DNA from: JAFTYO01 sp045644765
GTDB taxonomy: Bacteria > Pseudomonadota > Alphaproteobacteria > RF32 > CAG-239
Direction of reading: 5' to 3'
Length of the DNA stretch: 64,000 bases
Assembly: GCA_045644765.1 (NCBI GenBank)
Contig: JAZRHM010000013.1
Span: 86,046 to 150,045, forward strand
Below the pieces are notes generated by a model that worked only from the letters and a program-made list of their open reading frames with translations, ran no database searches and was not told the origin of the DNA. The translations under genes were made by a program, and so were the position numbers. Positions 53,763 to 61,955 of the stretch are shown one piece after another (position 1 is the stretch's first letter; every line of letters starts with the position of its first letter).

Positions 53763-53791
53763 TTGCAAATGTATTATGACCGTGATATACT
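53763..53791 (+). promoter_or_regulatory. Promoter of the TP-repeat membrane protein gene
   Basis: TTGCAA (53763-53768), 17 bases, TATACT (53786-53791); the ATG follows 35 bases on, behind TTAGGGGATG. Confidence 0.6.
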
Positions 53792-53825
53792 CACATCAAT
53801 AATAAATACATTAGGGGATGTTATC

Positions 53826-55190
53826 ATGAATAATCAAGATGAAATGTTAAGAAAAAAATCTTTTCAAGGTAAGGTTGAGAGCGCTGTTTGGAGAAAAGGA
53901 GCAACTCTGCGCGATATTTTAGATGCTATGGATCAAATTAAAGCAGCTGATATTGATCCTAAACAAAAAGCGGCTTTGCTTCAACGTGTCATAGATTATG
54001 GACAACATTTATCAGAACAGATACATCTAGGGAAAAGGCAAATTTCTCCATCTGATGATAACGAAACAATTAAAGAGTTTAATTTGCGCATGCAACACAG
54101 TGCATATTCAAAACATCATCATGATAAATTTCACGGAGAACCTACACATGGCGAAGGATATTATGATAAAAGAGATAATTTTGTTGAAGTTCCTTATTCA
54201 AATACATCCGTTTCAACAGACCAAACCGTAAGGGGTGGAGCTACCAACCCTCGTTGGCATCCTATTCCGTTGAAAGAAGACCCTATAAAACCATTTCCTG
54301 TCGATCCTCATGTTATACCGGTTGATCCTCATGATAATACAGGAGTGATTACTCCACCTACACCTACACCTACACCTACACCTACACCGACGCCTACACC
54401 TACACCGACGCCGACGCCGACACCGACACCGACGCCGATACCAACACCGGTTACGCCTAATGTAAATGACACACCTAATACTCCCGAGAACTCTCAGAAA
54501 AAAACAAAAAGAAAACGCAAGACATTGCCATTTATGCTAGTTCCGGTAATTGCTGCAGTTATTTTAGCGAAAGAATGCAAACCCAGTCCGGTAATTGTCA
54601 AAGATTACGAACCGGAGAAAGAAGTACTGGAGGACAGCACCAGTATTAGAAGCAACCCAAATGAAAGCGCTTATCTTACTTACACTACAGAAAAAGGAAA
54701 AGGCATGCTTAACAAACAAGGGGTTGAAAATGCTGATGCTGTTTATGATAATTTTGTAAACAATTTTGATAAGATTCCTCAAGAGTTAAAAGATTTGGTT
54801 GAAAAATATAACATGGGGACAGCAAAAGATGCTAATATAGGAATAGATATAACTGATAATGCTCAAGTTGCTGCTACAACCTTAATTTTAATGGCTGAAT
54901 CTTATCCTAATATTGCTCCGATAATTCATAAACAAATGCAAAATCCGGGATCTGAGATATCTCCATCAGAAATTGGTTCATTAAATGTCAGATGTAAAAT
55001 GGCAGAACATGCACACAAGAAACATGGTGGTGATGAGAATGGCAATCATTTAGCCACTTCTGATTATGGACTATACGGAGCGAGTTCAAAAACAGGTCCT
55101 TCCGTTAAGTTTTCAACACAAGAAAAAACTATTCATTATAATGATGTTGTCGCCGGCGTATTTGAAAAAGGTGAAGCCCATAACTATTAA
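53826..55190 (+). CDS. Unknown membrane protein with Thr-Pro repeat before a single TM span
   Basis: 454 residues from ATG 53826 (AGGGGA upstream); the open frame back to 53748 lies before the promoter. Residues 1-60 are helical (DILDAMDQIKAADIDPKQKA). About 178-208 is an unbroken (Thr-Pro) run. The basic cluster KKTKRKRK precedes one membrane span (about 232-251, FMLVPVIAAVILA), and a 200-residue C-terminal domain follows with HAHKKHGGDENGNH. By the positive-inside rule the N-terminal half and the TP run are cytoplasmic, the reverse of TonB-like proteins. No family was recognised. Confidence 0.75.
   Translation: MNNQDEMLRKKSFQGKVESAVWRKGATLRDILDAMDQIKAADIDPKQKAALLQRVIDYGQHLSEQIHLGKRQISPSDDNETIKEFNLRMQHSAYSKHHHDKFHGEPTHGEGYYDKRDNFVEVPYSNTSVSTDQTVRGGATNPRWHPIPLKEDPIKPFPVDPHVIPVDPHDNTGVITPPTPTPTPTPTPTPTPTPTPTPTPTPTPIPTPVTPNVNDTPNTPENSQKKTKRKRKTLPFMLVPVIAAVILAKECKPSPVIVKDYEPEKEVLEDSTSIRSNPNESAYLTYTTEKGKGMLNKQGVENADAVYDNFVNNFDKIPQELKDLVEKYNMGTAKDANIGIDITDNAQVAATTLILMAESYPNIAPIIHKQMQNPGSEISPSEIGSLNVRCKMAEHAHKKHGGDENGNHLATSDYGLYGASSKTGPSVKFSTQEKTIHYNDVVAGVFEKGEAHNY
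54357..54450 (+). repeat. Hexanucleotide repeat encoding (Thr-Pro)n
   Basis: About 14 tandem CCNACN units, in two flavours (CCTACA early, CCGACG/CCGACA late). Slippage by whole units keeps the frame, so the linker length may vary between strains. Confidence 0.9.
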
Positions 55191-55206
55191 GGCCGACATA
55201 TTATAG

Positions 55207-55240
55207 ATTAAAAAAACTCCAAATATTGGAGTTTTTTTAA
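55207..55240. terminator. Bidirectional terminator
   Basis: AAAAAACTCCAA-ATA-TTGGAGTTTTTT; overlaps the stop of the 65-residue gene. Confidence 0.9.
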
Positions 55241-55434
55241 TCTACTTTTTCTATAGCATTTTTTGTTGCGTTATAGCTATCTTTTACAATCTCTTTTGTA
55301 CCTTCGGCAACATCTTGAGTAACTTCTCCCACCGTTGTATCTTTATTGATCCTTCCCTCATAAAACCCGACACCCAAAAGATATATAACTATAAGTAAAA
55401 ATATATAAAATAAATATTTTAACAGTGTCCCCAT
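55237..55434 (-). CDS. Small membrane protein, 65 residues
   Basis: One N-terminal membrane span (5-25, LKYLFYIFLLIVIYLLGVGF) and a charged amphipathic tail with VGEVTQDVAEGTKEIVKDSY. It could be an inner-membrane anchored helix facing the periplasm. The function is unknown. It has a strong ribosome site (TAGGAGGATAT ATG), which supports a real gene despite its size. Confidence 0.72.
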   Translation of the reverse strand: MGTLLKYLFYIFLLIVIYLLGVGFYEGRINKDTTVGEVTQDVAEGTKEIVKDSYNATKNAIEKVD

Positions 55435-55447
55435 ATATCCTCCTATT

Positions 55448-55495
55448 AAAAAAAAGAAACTCCACTAAAGCAAATAATATCTTTAGCGGAGTTTT
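55448..55495 (-). terminator. Terminator of the SH3 protein gene
   Basis: AAACTCC(A/G)CTAAAG arms pair around ten bases; T-rich on the minus strand. Confidence 0.8.
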
Positions 55496-55510
55496 CAAGA
55501 TATATTAAAA

Positions 55511-56014
55511 TTAATCCAAATTTTCGTGAGTATATATACCAAACAATATTTTCTTAGGAACCCAACCTTCTATTGTATCAAACTTAATTAAACAAAAATC
55601 TGAAGATTTAGCACATTTTTTTACTTCACCTATAACGCCGTCTTCAACTTTTGCAATCACCTTCGATTTGTAGCTGTCATCATTATAAATGTTATTTTCA
55701 CCAAGTGTCATAACTTTAACAAACCTTTTTCCTGTAAGCATTGATTGTTTAACCCACGAAACTGATCCTTCCCAATCTTTTACTTTACGCCATACTTCAA
55801 ATTCATCAATAATCTCAAGAGGAGCTCCTTTTTGTTGATATACCCACTCTATCGGATAATTTATTCCCGGACCTGAACGAGCGTTTACCGGTTCGCTGCG
55901 TAATGACACCATACGGGGTAAGGCCAGCCCGCTTTTACCAATTTTAATTTCATCGGCATTTGCTGGTGTAAAACAAAAAAACATGGCAATTATTGTTAAA
56001 AATATTGCTTTCAT
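55511..56014 (-). CDS. Periplasmic bacterial SH3-domain protein
   Basis: 167 residues with a signal peptide (IFLTIIAMFFCFTPANA). Two SH3-like repeats: NARSGPGINYPIEWVYQQKG to WEGSVSWVKQSML (about 43-92), and a second through KVEDGVIGEVKKC to IEGWVPKKIL (about 100-158). Domains of this kind (SH3_4) bind peptidoglycan or cell-wall partners. Two Cys in KKCAKSSDFC may form a disulfide. AAAAGGATATACAAT precedes the ATG. Confidence 0.85.
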   Translation of the reverse strand: MKAIFLTIIAMFFCFTPANADEIKIGKSGLALPRMVSLRSEPVNARSGPGINYPIEWVYQQKGAPLEIIDEFEVWRKVKDWEGSVSWVKQSMLTGKRFVKVMTLGENNIYNDDSYKSKVIAKVEDGVIGEVKKCAKSSDFCLIKFDTIEGWVPKKILFGIYTHENLD

Positions 56015-56086
56015 ATTGTATATCCTTTTCGGTATTGTTATAATATGGAAGATATATATTAATTTGATAAATAAAAGGTAAAAATT

Positions 56087-57190
56087 ATGGATTTAATTAA
56101 AACTGTGCAAGATTTAATTCGTTTCAAGACAATAACCGGCAATCAACAAGAAATAGATTTATGCCTTGATTATGTCAAGTCAAAAGCTTTAAGCTTTGGT
56201 GCTTATGCTGACATACATCGCTTTAATGATGCATCTCCGGTTATTATGGCAGCAAACACATTAAGCAAAGACCTTGATGTTTTAGTGTTGGGTCATATAG
56301 ACGTTGTGCCTGCTGTCGATGAAATGTTCACTCCCATCATTAAAGATGGTAAAATGTTTGGGAGAGGAACTTTGGATATGAAATCGTTTGTTGCTGTTGC
56401 GCTCAATTCTTTACAACATGTAATAGACAACCAATTGAATATTAAATTCGGTTTTATCTTTTCTACAGATGAAGAAACCGGCAGCAAAAGCACAAAAGCT
56501 TTTTTAGAAAAATTTCCTGACTTATCTGCAAAAATTGTTTTAGATAATGATGTAGGAGGTGATATCTGTAAAATTATTACCAGATGCAAAAATCCCGTAT
56601 TTGTGAAAATAAAATCTAAAGGTTTAGCATCTCACGGCTCAACTCCTTGGGACGGAATAGACGCAAATGAAAACCTATTTAAGGTTTGGCAAAATATTCG
56701 TAAAATTTATCCCTCTTTTTCTTTGAACGAAACTTTTCCATCAAACACATGGATTGATACAGTACATTTTGCAAAAATAAATGGAGGAGATGTTGCAAAC
56801 GTTATCGCCGATGACGCTCAGGCTTTGCTTGATTTTAGACTAATTGAAACTTCTTCATTAAAAAGTTTATGCTCAAATCTGGATAAATGTATGATAGATG
56901 GAGTATCATATGAAATTGTTTCATCATCGACACCTGTTGTTATGGATGAAAATAATGTTTACATTCAAAAATATAAACAATACGCCGAAAGCATATTAAA
57001 CTCGCCGATAGAGTTTGAATATATTGGCGGGGCAACGGATTCAAGAGAATTTGCCGAAAAAGGCTCTATTATAATTATGCATTCCGGTTCAGGAAAAGGT
57101 ATGCACACTTCGGAAGAATACGTAGATTTAGATAGCATAAAGCAAATTGCAAAAATTCAAATCGGATTTTTAAATAAATTTATGGACTAA
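56087..57190 (+). CDS. M20-family deacylase (ArgE/DapE-like)
   Basis: 367 residues. Metal site residues in VLGHIDVVPA and GRGTLDMKSFVAV, catalytic Glu in STDEETGSKSTKAF, dimerisation domain with KSKGLASHGSTPWDGID. It could be acetylornithine deacetylase, succinyl-diaminopimelate desuccinylase or an aminoacylase; the sequence alone does not decide. AAAGGTAAAAATT precedes the ATG. A single gene with no biosynthetic neighbours. Confidence 0.85.
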   Translation: MDLIKTVQDLIRFKTITGNQQEIDLCLDYVKSKALSFGAYADIHRFNDASPVIMAANTLSKDLDVLVLGHIDVVPAVDEMFTPIIKDGKMFGRGTLDMKSFVAVALNSLQHVIDNQLNIKFGFIFSTDEETGSKSTKAFLEKFPDLSAKIVLDNDVGGDICKIITRCKNPVFVKIKSKGLASHGSTPWDGIDANENLFKVWQNIRKIYPSFSLNETFPSNTWIDTVHFAKINGGDVANVIADDAQALLDFRLIETSSLKSLCSNLDKCMIDGVSYEIVSSSTPVVMDENNVYIQKYKQYAESILNSPIEFEYIGGATDSREFAEKGSIIIMHSGSGKGMHTSEEYVDLDSIKQIAKIQIGFLNKFMD

Positions 57191-57265
57191 TATACATTTT
57201 CCTTGCTAATGATTTTTATTAGCTATATAATATGTGTGTATTTGTATCAGTAAAGGAGTTTACAA

Positions 57266-57610
57266 ATGAGAAAAATTAAATCTGTTTTATGTATTGCAAC
57301 TCTATTATCTTTTTTTGCTCTTAGCGTTAACGCTGCTGTCACTTTCTTACCAAATGCCGGTGGAGGTGTAGGTTCCGGAAAAAAAACATCAGGATCAAAT
57401 TATGTATCTCCGGAACAAAAATGCAGAAATAGTGGATATTTTGTATCCAGATGTAAAGCAAATCAAAACGCTGTTGACCCTTGTCCATATAATAAATCCT
57501 ACTTCAAATTCTGTTGCGATAAAGAATATAACTATACAGCTAAAGAATGCATAAATGCAGGTCTTTTACCCAGTAAAAACAAATGTGGCGGTTTACATAA
57601 ATGTATATAA
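57266..57610 (+). CDS. Secreted Cys-rich small protein
   Basis: 114 residues: signal peptide to about 24 (LLSFFALSVNA), a Gly/Ser-rich linker, then nine Cys within 60 residues (CRNSGYFVSRC, DPCPYNKSYFKFCCD, KECINAG, NKCGG, LHKCI). Such a spacing suggests a disulfide-stabilised mini-domain; the DsbA/ScsC-like enzyme in this window could form the bonds. No family was recognised. AAAGGAGTTTACAA precedes the ATG. Confidence 0.8.
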   Translation: MRKIKSVLCIATLLSFFALSVNAAVTFLPNAGGGVGSGKKTSGSNYVSPEQKCRNSGYFVSRCKANQNAVDPCPYNKSYFKFCCDKEYNYTAKECINAGLLPSKNKCGGLHKCI

Positions 57611-57665
57611 CTAAACATTAATAGGATAAAGCCGATGGGAACCGATTAGCTTTAAACTTTCTTTT

Positions 57666-57694
57666 AAAAACAAGGGGATATCCCCTTGTTTTTA
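57666..57694. terminator. Bidirectional terminator
   Basis: AAAAACAAGGGG-ATAT-CCCCTTGTTTTT, perfect stem with T runs on both strands. Confidence 0.9.
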
Positions 57695-58066
57695 TTTTTT
57701 AATCAAACTTTCCACATCAATTTTAATTCCATCCTTTTCTCTATCTACTTCACCCATAATTTGAACCACATCCTGAGAGCTTACTGTTTGTCCGTGCCAA
57801 ACTTTTTTCTTAATTTTAACGTTTATTGTTCCTGTAGAATCCTTAAATTGATACATATCCTTTTTAAGCCTTTTAACAATATTACCTTGTAACGTAACCA
57901 TAGAATCATCTTCCATTCCTTCAACCGCTTTAACTGTTGAAATATCTTCCTGACCGGCAATATACCCACCCATCACCATTTTACAATGACAATCATCTTT
58001 TGCTGATGCCACAGGGGCTGATATTAACATGGCAATGAGCGTAAATATACTAACTGTTGTTTTCAT
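57692..58066 (-). CDS. YgiW/YdeI-family periplasmic OB-fold stress protein
   Basis: 124 residues from ATG 58066 (AAAGGAGAAAAA upstream); the frame to 58117 is leader. Signal peptide (IFTLIAMLISAPVASA) is followed by a BOF-type OB fold: VTLQGNIVKRLKKDMYQFKD, GTINVKIKKKVW, VVQIMGEVDREKDGIKIDV. E. coli relatives protect against peroxide, cadmium, acid and cationic peptides. Two Cys (CHC) after the signal peptide are unusual for the family. Confidence 0.85.
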   Translation of the reverse strand: MKTTVSIFTLIAMLISAPVASAKDDCHCKMVMGGYIAGQEDISTVKAVEGMEDDSMVTLQGNIVKRLKKDMYQFKDSTGTINVKIKKKVWHGQTVSSQDVVQIMGEVDREKDGIKIDVESLIKK

Positions 58067-58215
58067 TTTTTCTCCTTTCTTAAAATTATTATCCATAAGA
58101 TAAATATTGTAAATCAAGTGTTTTTAAAGCTTATCTATCCTTTTGTATTATTTTAATTTTCAAAATAAAGCATATATAAGCATTCTCTTTAATTATATTT
58201 TTTACGGAAAAGAAA

Positions 58216-58773
58216 ATGGTAAATTTAGTTGTAACAAAAAAAATAAATCCTTCACCATGTTGTGTTGGAATATGGCATATGTTAGCCGGTATATTAATGG
58301 TAATTTTAGGCACATATGTTTGGTTTAATCCGTTTGTAAGTCTTTTAGCCCTAAGCTTGTATATAGGTATAGCTTTAATGATAATCGGAGCCGGTTATAT
58401 AGGTTCTTCCATTTCCATTGAATCCGGTTGGTTTATGTTTGTTGGTCTTATTGATATAATCGTCGGTATTATATTAGTTTCCAACTTAGGTGTCAGTGCG
58501 GCCACATTACCGATTATTTTTGCCCTATGGTGTATTGCTGTCGGTTCGGCACAGTTGGTCAGCAGTTATCATCTAAGTAAAAATAAAATGCCTTGGGGAT
58601 GGAGTTTAAGCTTGGGCTTGTTAGGTATTGTATTCGGCTTTCTGATTTTACAATATCCGGCATTAGGTACAATAACCATAAGTACCCTACTCGGTCTATA
58701 CATTATAATGTATGGTATCGTCGAAATCATTGAATATTTTTACTTCAAAAATATCCCCACGAATTATGAATAG
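58216..58773 (+). CDS. HdeD/DUF308-family membrane protein
   Basis: 185 residues with six membrane spans in three similar pairs (MLAGILMVILGTYVW; LSLYIGIALMIIGAGYIG; SLGLLGIVFGFLILQYPAL; LLGLYIIMYGIVEIIEYF). This is the HdeD/DUF308 pattern, linked in E. coli to acid resistance at high cell density. Close to the YgiW-like and SH3 genes, it adds to a group of envelope stress genes. ACGGAAAAGAAA precedes the ATG. Confidence 0.85.
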   Translation: MVNLVVTKKINPSPCCVGIWHMLAGILMVILGTYVWFNPFVSLLALSLYIGIALMIIGAGYIGSSISIESGWFMFVGLIDIIVGIILVSNLGVSAATLPIIFALWCIAVGSAQLVSSYHLSKNKMPWGWSLSLGLLGIVFGFLILQYPALGTITISTLLGLYIIMYGIVEIIEYFYFKNIPTNYE

Positions 58774-58817
58774 AGATAAATAAAGCAATAAAAAATAAAG
58801 AAAATGAAAAAAAGTTC

Positions 58818-58845
58818 TTGCATTTAAAAAAAAATGTTATATAAG
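58818..58845 (+). promoter_or_regulatory. Promoter of tRNA-Gln
   Basis: TTGCAT (58818-58823), 16 bases, TATAAG (58840-58845), 20 bases before the tRNA. Confidence 0.55.
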
Positions 58846-58864
58846 TAGCCTTACCAAAAGATAT

Positions 58865-58939
58865 TGGGGCGTCGCCAAGTGGTAAGGCATCGGCTTTTGG
58901 TGCCGACATTCGTTGGTTCGAATCCAGCCGCCCCAGCCA
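58865..58939 (+). tRNA. tRNA-Gln (anticodon UUG), CCA encoded
   Basis: Acceptor stem TGGGGCG/CGCCCCA, D-arm GCCAAGTGGTAAGGC, anticodon stem CATCGGC/GCCGACA-type pairing with loop holding TTG, T-arm with GGTTCGAATCC, discriminator G and encoded CCA at 58937-58939. Its 3' end is the likely integration site of the element that follows. Confidence 0.95.
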
Positions 58940-58950
58940 AGAAATTGGAT

Positions 58951-58980
58951 AAGTCGTTGATTTTTCAACGACTTTTTTTG
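58951..58980 (+). terminator. Terminator behind tRNA-Gln
   Basis: AAGTCGTTGA-TTTT-TCAACGACTT and T7. Confidence 0.9.
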
Positions 58981-59023
58981 TTTTTATCACCCCGAAATAG
59001 CGCTTTTTTGGTATTTTGCACAA

Positions 59024-59046
59024 GTGTGACAGTGGGGTGTGACAGT
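59024..59046 (+). repeat. Direct repeat just before the integrase start
   Basis: GTGTGACAGT at 59024-59033 and 59037-59046; the second copy touches the ATG and its GGGGTG provides the ribosome site. Possible autoregulation site. Confidence 0.5.
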
Positions 59047-60906
59047 ATGGCATTAAAATATAACCATTTAGAACGCAGAAAACATACCTATTACTTTAGG
59101 TATTGGATACCCTCATGGGTGAGACACTTTTTTAAAAAAGAGAATATTAGGCATTCCTTAAACACTAATGATTATAATGTCGCTATACATTTAGTAAAAA
59201 GAGAAACGTTCAAATATGATACGCTTCTCAATGACATAAGGTGGCTTATTATGGAAATTAGAAACGGAAAACTACGTTTATCGCAAGATGATATAGAAAA
59301 CATCATTGCACAACGAATTAAAGAAATTCAAGATAAACTCGACGAATCCTATTATAAAATCAAAAATGGTGAAATATCCCCCAATAACATTGATATTACT
59401 ATGCTTGATGAAAAAGATTATAAAAACTCTGATTTTAACGGAACATTTGAAGAGTTTAAGGATGAACAAGTAGTCAGTTTCGTAAAGAAATATGTTATGG
59501 CTATGAAGAATAACAAACGTATTCCTCCTTCAGTATTTGATTTCTTGAAGAGAACTGTAAAGAAAAATGCCGTTGAACCGGAACAAGATGCTCGTCCGGA
59601 TTGGTTAGATAAACTGGAAAACGGTATGAAAATGGCTGATGATTATGCCCATAACCGTGCTGAAGCAATTGTAACAGATAATCGCAACTTTTACATTCCT
59701 GCCGTAATTGAGCGTTGTTTGAGTTATATTGAAGAGGAACGTGCCGCTAATACAGTTCGTGCACCTCAAGTAAAAACGAACTGGCAAACATTATTTAAGA
59801 ATTTTAAGGAATATAAACAACAAATTAAAGGTACTGGCGAACACACATTACAGAAAGACTATACTTGTATTGAAACCATTTTTGATATGATTGACAAGAA
59901 ATATGTAGAAAACTTGACCGCTAAGGATTGTGATTTCATTTCCCAAAAGATTTATTACATTCCGAAAAACTGGAAAAAGACCGAACTTTCTAAAAAGAAG
60001 AAACTCAAGAACTGCTTAACAGAAGATATTACAGATAAGAACATTTCTACCACAACGGTTAAAAAATATCTTCGCTCATTCAAAGAGTTTTTAACCTATG
60101 CTCAACGAAAAGGTTATGTTAATCTTGCACTTAATGTGCAATTAGAAATACCTAGTCGTGACACAAGAGAAAGTTATGACCCATTTACTAAAGACGAATT
60201 AAAGAAGATTTTTAATCCGGAAACTTATCCGTATAAAAATGATGAAAAATTTGCTTTTAGATATTTTATACCTTTGATGGGGTTGTATTCCGGTGCTCGC
60301 TTAAACGAACTTTGCCAACTTTATGTTGATGACATAAAGAAAGAAGGTAAAATATACTATATGATATTCACAGATGAACGTGAAGACCAACATATTAAAA
60401 ATAAATCTTCACGACGAATTGTTCCTATACATCCTAAAATATTAGAATTAGGATTTGAAGAATACTATATGTCTGTTAAAGCAAAACGTGAACAAAGGCT
60501 ATTTTATCAACTTACTTATGTTAAAGGAAATCACTATTGTGATAAGATGTCTAAATGGTTTGGTCGCTATTTGGATGCTCTGGGAATTACCAGTAAACGC
60601 AAAGTTTTCCATAGTTTCAGACACACTGTAAAACCCGAACTACGTGATGCCGGTGTAGGACAAGAGTATCAAAATGCGATTTGCGGTTGGGAAGGATTAG
60701 ATACAGGCGAACGCACATATGGTTCGAATTTTAAGATAAATGTACTTTATAACGAAATTTGCAAACTGCAATATCCATTTTTGGATGAAAGCCTAAAGAA
60801 AATCAAAGAGCGTACTGTTTCACCTCGCCTAGCCTTTCAAATACGCACATATCCGGATGCAGATAGGTCATTAGACTTTGCAAAGAAAAAGAAAGAGAAG
60901 AAATAG
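59047..60906 (+). CDS. int: Tyrosine recombinase (integrase) with DUF6538-like N-terminus
   Basis: 619 residues from ATG 59047; the open frame continues back into the tRNA but is not coding there. The N-terminus (LERRKHTYYFRYWIPSWVR) is like that of DUF6538 integrases; a helical region (about 60-300), then a core-binding domain. Catalytic residues: Arg in YSGARLNELC, Lys/Arg in KNKSSRRIVPIHP, HSFRHTVK, Trp in place of the second His (ICGWEG, as tolerated in this family), nucleophile Tyr in ERTYGS. It probably integrates the element into the tRNA-Gln 3' end. Confidence 0.92.
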   Translation: MALKYNHLERRKHTYYFRYWIPSWVRHFFKKENIRHSLNTNDYNVAIHLVKRETFKYDTLLNDIRWLIMEIRNGKLRLSQDDIENIIAQRIKEIQDKLDESYYKIKNGEISPNNIDITMLDEKDYKNSDFNGTFEEFKDEQVVSFVKKYVMAMKNNKRIPPSVFDFLKRTVKKNAVEPEQDARPDWLDKLENGMKMADDYAHNRAEAIVTDNRNFYIPAVIERCLSYIEEERAANTVRAPQVKTNWQTLFKNFKEYKQQIKGTGEHTLQKDYTCIETIFDMIDKKYVENLTAKDCDFISQKIYYIPKNWKKTELSKKKKLKNCLTEDITDKNISTTTVKKYLRSFKEFLTYAQRKGYVNLALNVQLEIPSRDTRESYDPFTKDELKKIFNPETYPYKNDEKFAFRYFIPLMGLYSGARLNELCQLYVDDIKKEGKIYYMIFTDEREDQHIKNKSSRRIVPIHPKILELGFEEYYMSVKAKREQRLFYQLTYVKGNHYCDKMSKWFGRYLDALGITSKRKVFHSFRHTVKPELRDAGVGQEYQNAICGWEGLDTGERTYGSNFKINVLYNEICKLQYPFLDESLKKIKERTVSPRLAFQIRTYPDADRSLDFAKKKKEKK

Positions 60907-60943
60907 TCTTTCAAAAATTTTGATACACAAATTCTACAAAATC

Positions 60944-60979
60944 AAAAATGTTAAAGAAGTAGCATTCTTTAACATTTTC
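60944..60979 (+). terminator. Terminator of the integrase gene
   Basis: AAAATGTTAAAGAA (60945-60958) and TTCTTTAACATTTT (60965-60978) around GTAGCA. The arms share AAAATGTTAAA with the next hairpin. Confidence 0.8.
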
Positions 60980-61035
60980 TTTGTAATTGGCTGTTTTCCT
61001 AATGTTTTATAAGTGTAAGTTTTACAGTTAAAATA

Positions 61036-61080
61036 AAAATGTTAAACTTTGTTAGAAAAACCAACATTGTTTAACATTTT
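61036..61080 (-). terminator. Terminator of the GNAT gene
   Basis: AAAATGTTAAAC (61036-61047) and GTTTAACATTTT (61069-61080), with an inner TGTT/AACA stem; T-rich on the minus strand. Confidence 0.75.
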
Positions 61081-61089
61081 GAGAAAAAA

Positions 61090-61530
61090 TTATCTTTTCA
61101 TATAAAGTAGCGGATAAGGTCGGTCTTGTTCATCTGTTGCTGTACGTTTATAAGTTTTGAAACCAAGATGTTCATAAAAACCGACGGCTTTAGGATTTTG
61201 TTCATTAACCGTTACTTCGTTTATTTGATATTTTTCAATACCATATTCGATTAACTTGCTCCCAATACCTTGCCCGATATATTGTGGTGCAACAAATAAC
61301 ATTTCCAAACGATTATTTTCAACACCCATAAAAGCAATAAAGTTGTTGTTATCATCTGTTGCAACAACTAAATGTTGTACATTTTTCAATGCAGTCGGAA
61401 CAAATGGTTCAATTTGGGCAATTTCATCTGATGATAAAAAAGTATGTGTAGCAACAACCGATGCACGCCATACATCGGTTAATCTAGCAATGTCTTTTTC
61501 AATACGTTCTGTTAAACTTATTATCTTCAT
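61090..61530 (-). CDS. YjaB-like GNAT N-acetyltransferase
   Basis: 146 residues. LEMLFVAPQYIGQGIGSKLI is the acetyl-CoA pyrophosphate loop; VNEQNPKAVGFYEHLGFKT completes the GNAT core. VWRASVVATHTFLS at the start and the ending RPYPLLYM closely resemble E. coli YjaB. The substrate is unknown. Last gene of the minus-strand string in the element, 44 bases behind the preceding gene. Confidence 0.88.
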   Translation of the reverse strand: MKIISLTERIEKDIARLTDVWRASVVATHTFLSSDEIAQIEPFVPTALKNVQHLVVATDDNNNFIAFMGVENNRLEMLFVAPQYIGQGIGSKLIEYGIEKYQINEVTVNEQNPKAVGFYEHLGFKTYKRTATDEQDRPYPLLYMKR

Positions 61531-61574
61531 ACACGCATTGTAAAATCATCATGGTTAAAAAAGCAATAATTTAC

Positions 61575-61955
61575 TTATAGTTTTGATTTTCTTAAATTGC
61601 GAAAAATCTCTTTTACATCTTCATTCGGGATATATTTTTGCTCATCATGGTAAGCAAATGTTTGGTTTACTAGTTTTCCATTATCAATGTAAGCAATATG
61701 TGTTGAGTTGTCACCATAGGCTTGATGATAATGGATTAATGGCAAATTTTGATAAACAAAGCCATTGTTCCAAAGTTTGATTAAGTTTCTGACTGTTATT
61801 TTATCGATACAATAACTGTAATACGGACTGGCAAAAGCATTTATTACAAAACCGGATACCACAAAATTGGCACAAACTCTCTCTTGCAACTTGTACCGAT
61901 TGTTATAAATCCAATCGCAATGCGCTAAAAACCAAGTTTTATCTAGTGTTATCAT
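61575..61955 (-). CDS. Unknown protein of the element, 126 residues
   Basis: Soluble, rich in Tyr, Asn and His (WFLAHCDWIYNNRYKL; NLPLIHYHQAYGDNS). No recognised motif. Its ATG overlaps the stop of the recombinase gene before it (ATGA), so it is translated together with it, which supports a real gene. Confidence 0.65.
   Translation of the reverse strand: MITLDKTWFLAHCDWIYNNRYKLQERVCANFVVSGFVINAFASPYYSYCIDKITVRNLIKLWNNGFVYQNLPLIHYHQAYGDNSTHIAYIDNGKLVNQTFAYHDEQKYIPNEDVKEIFRNLRKSKL

Noticed and set aside
58745..59053. Minus-strand frame over tRNA-Gln
   Set aside because: Would read through the tRNA and its terminator; the tRNA fold is unambiguous.
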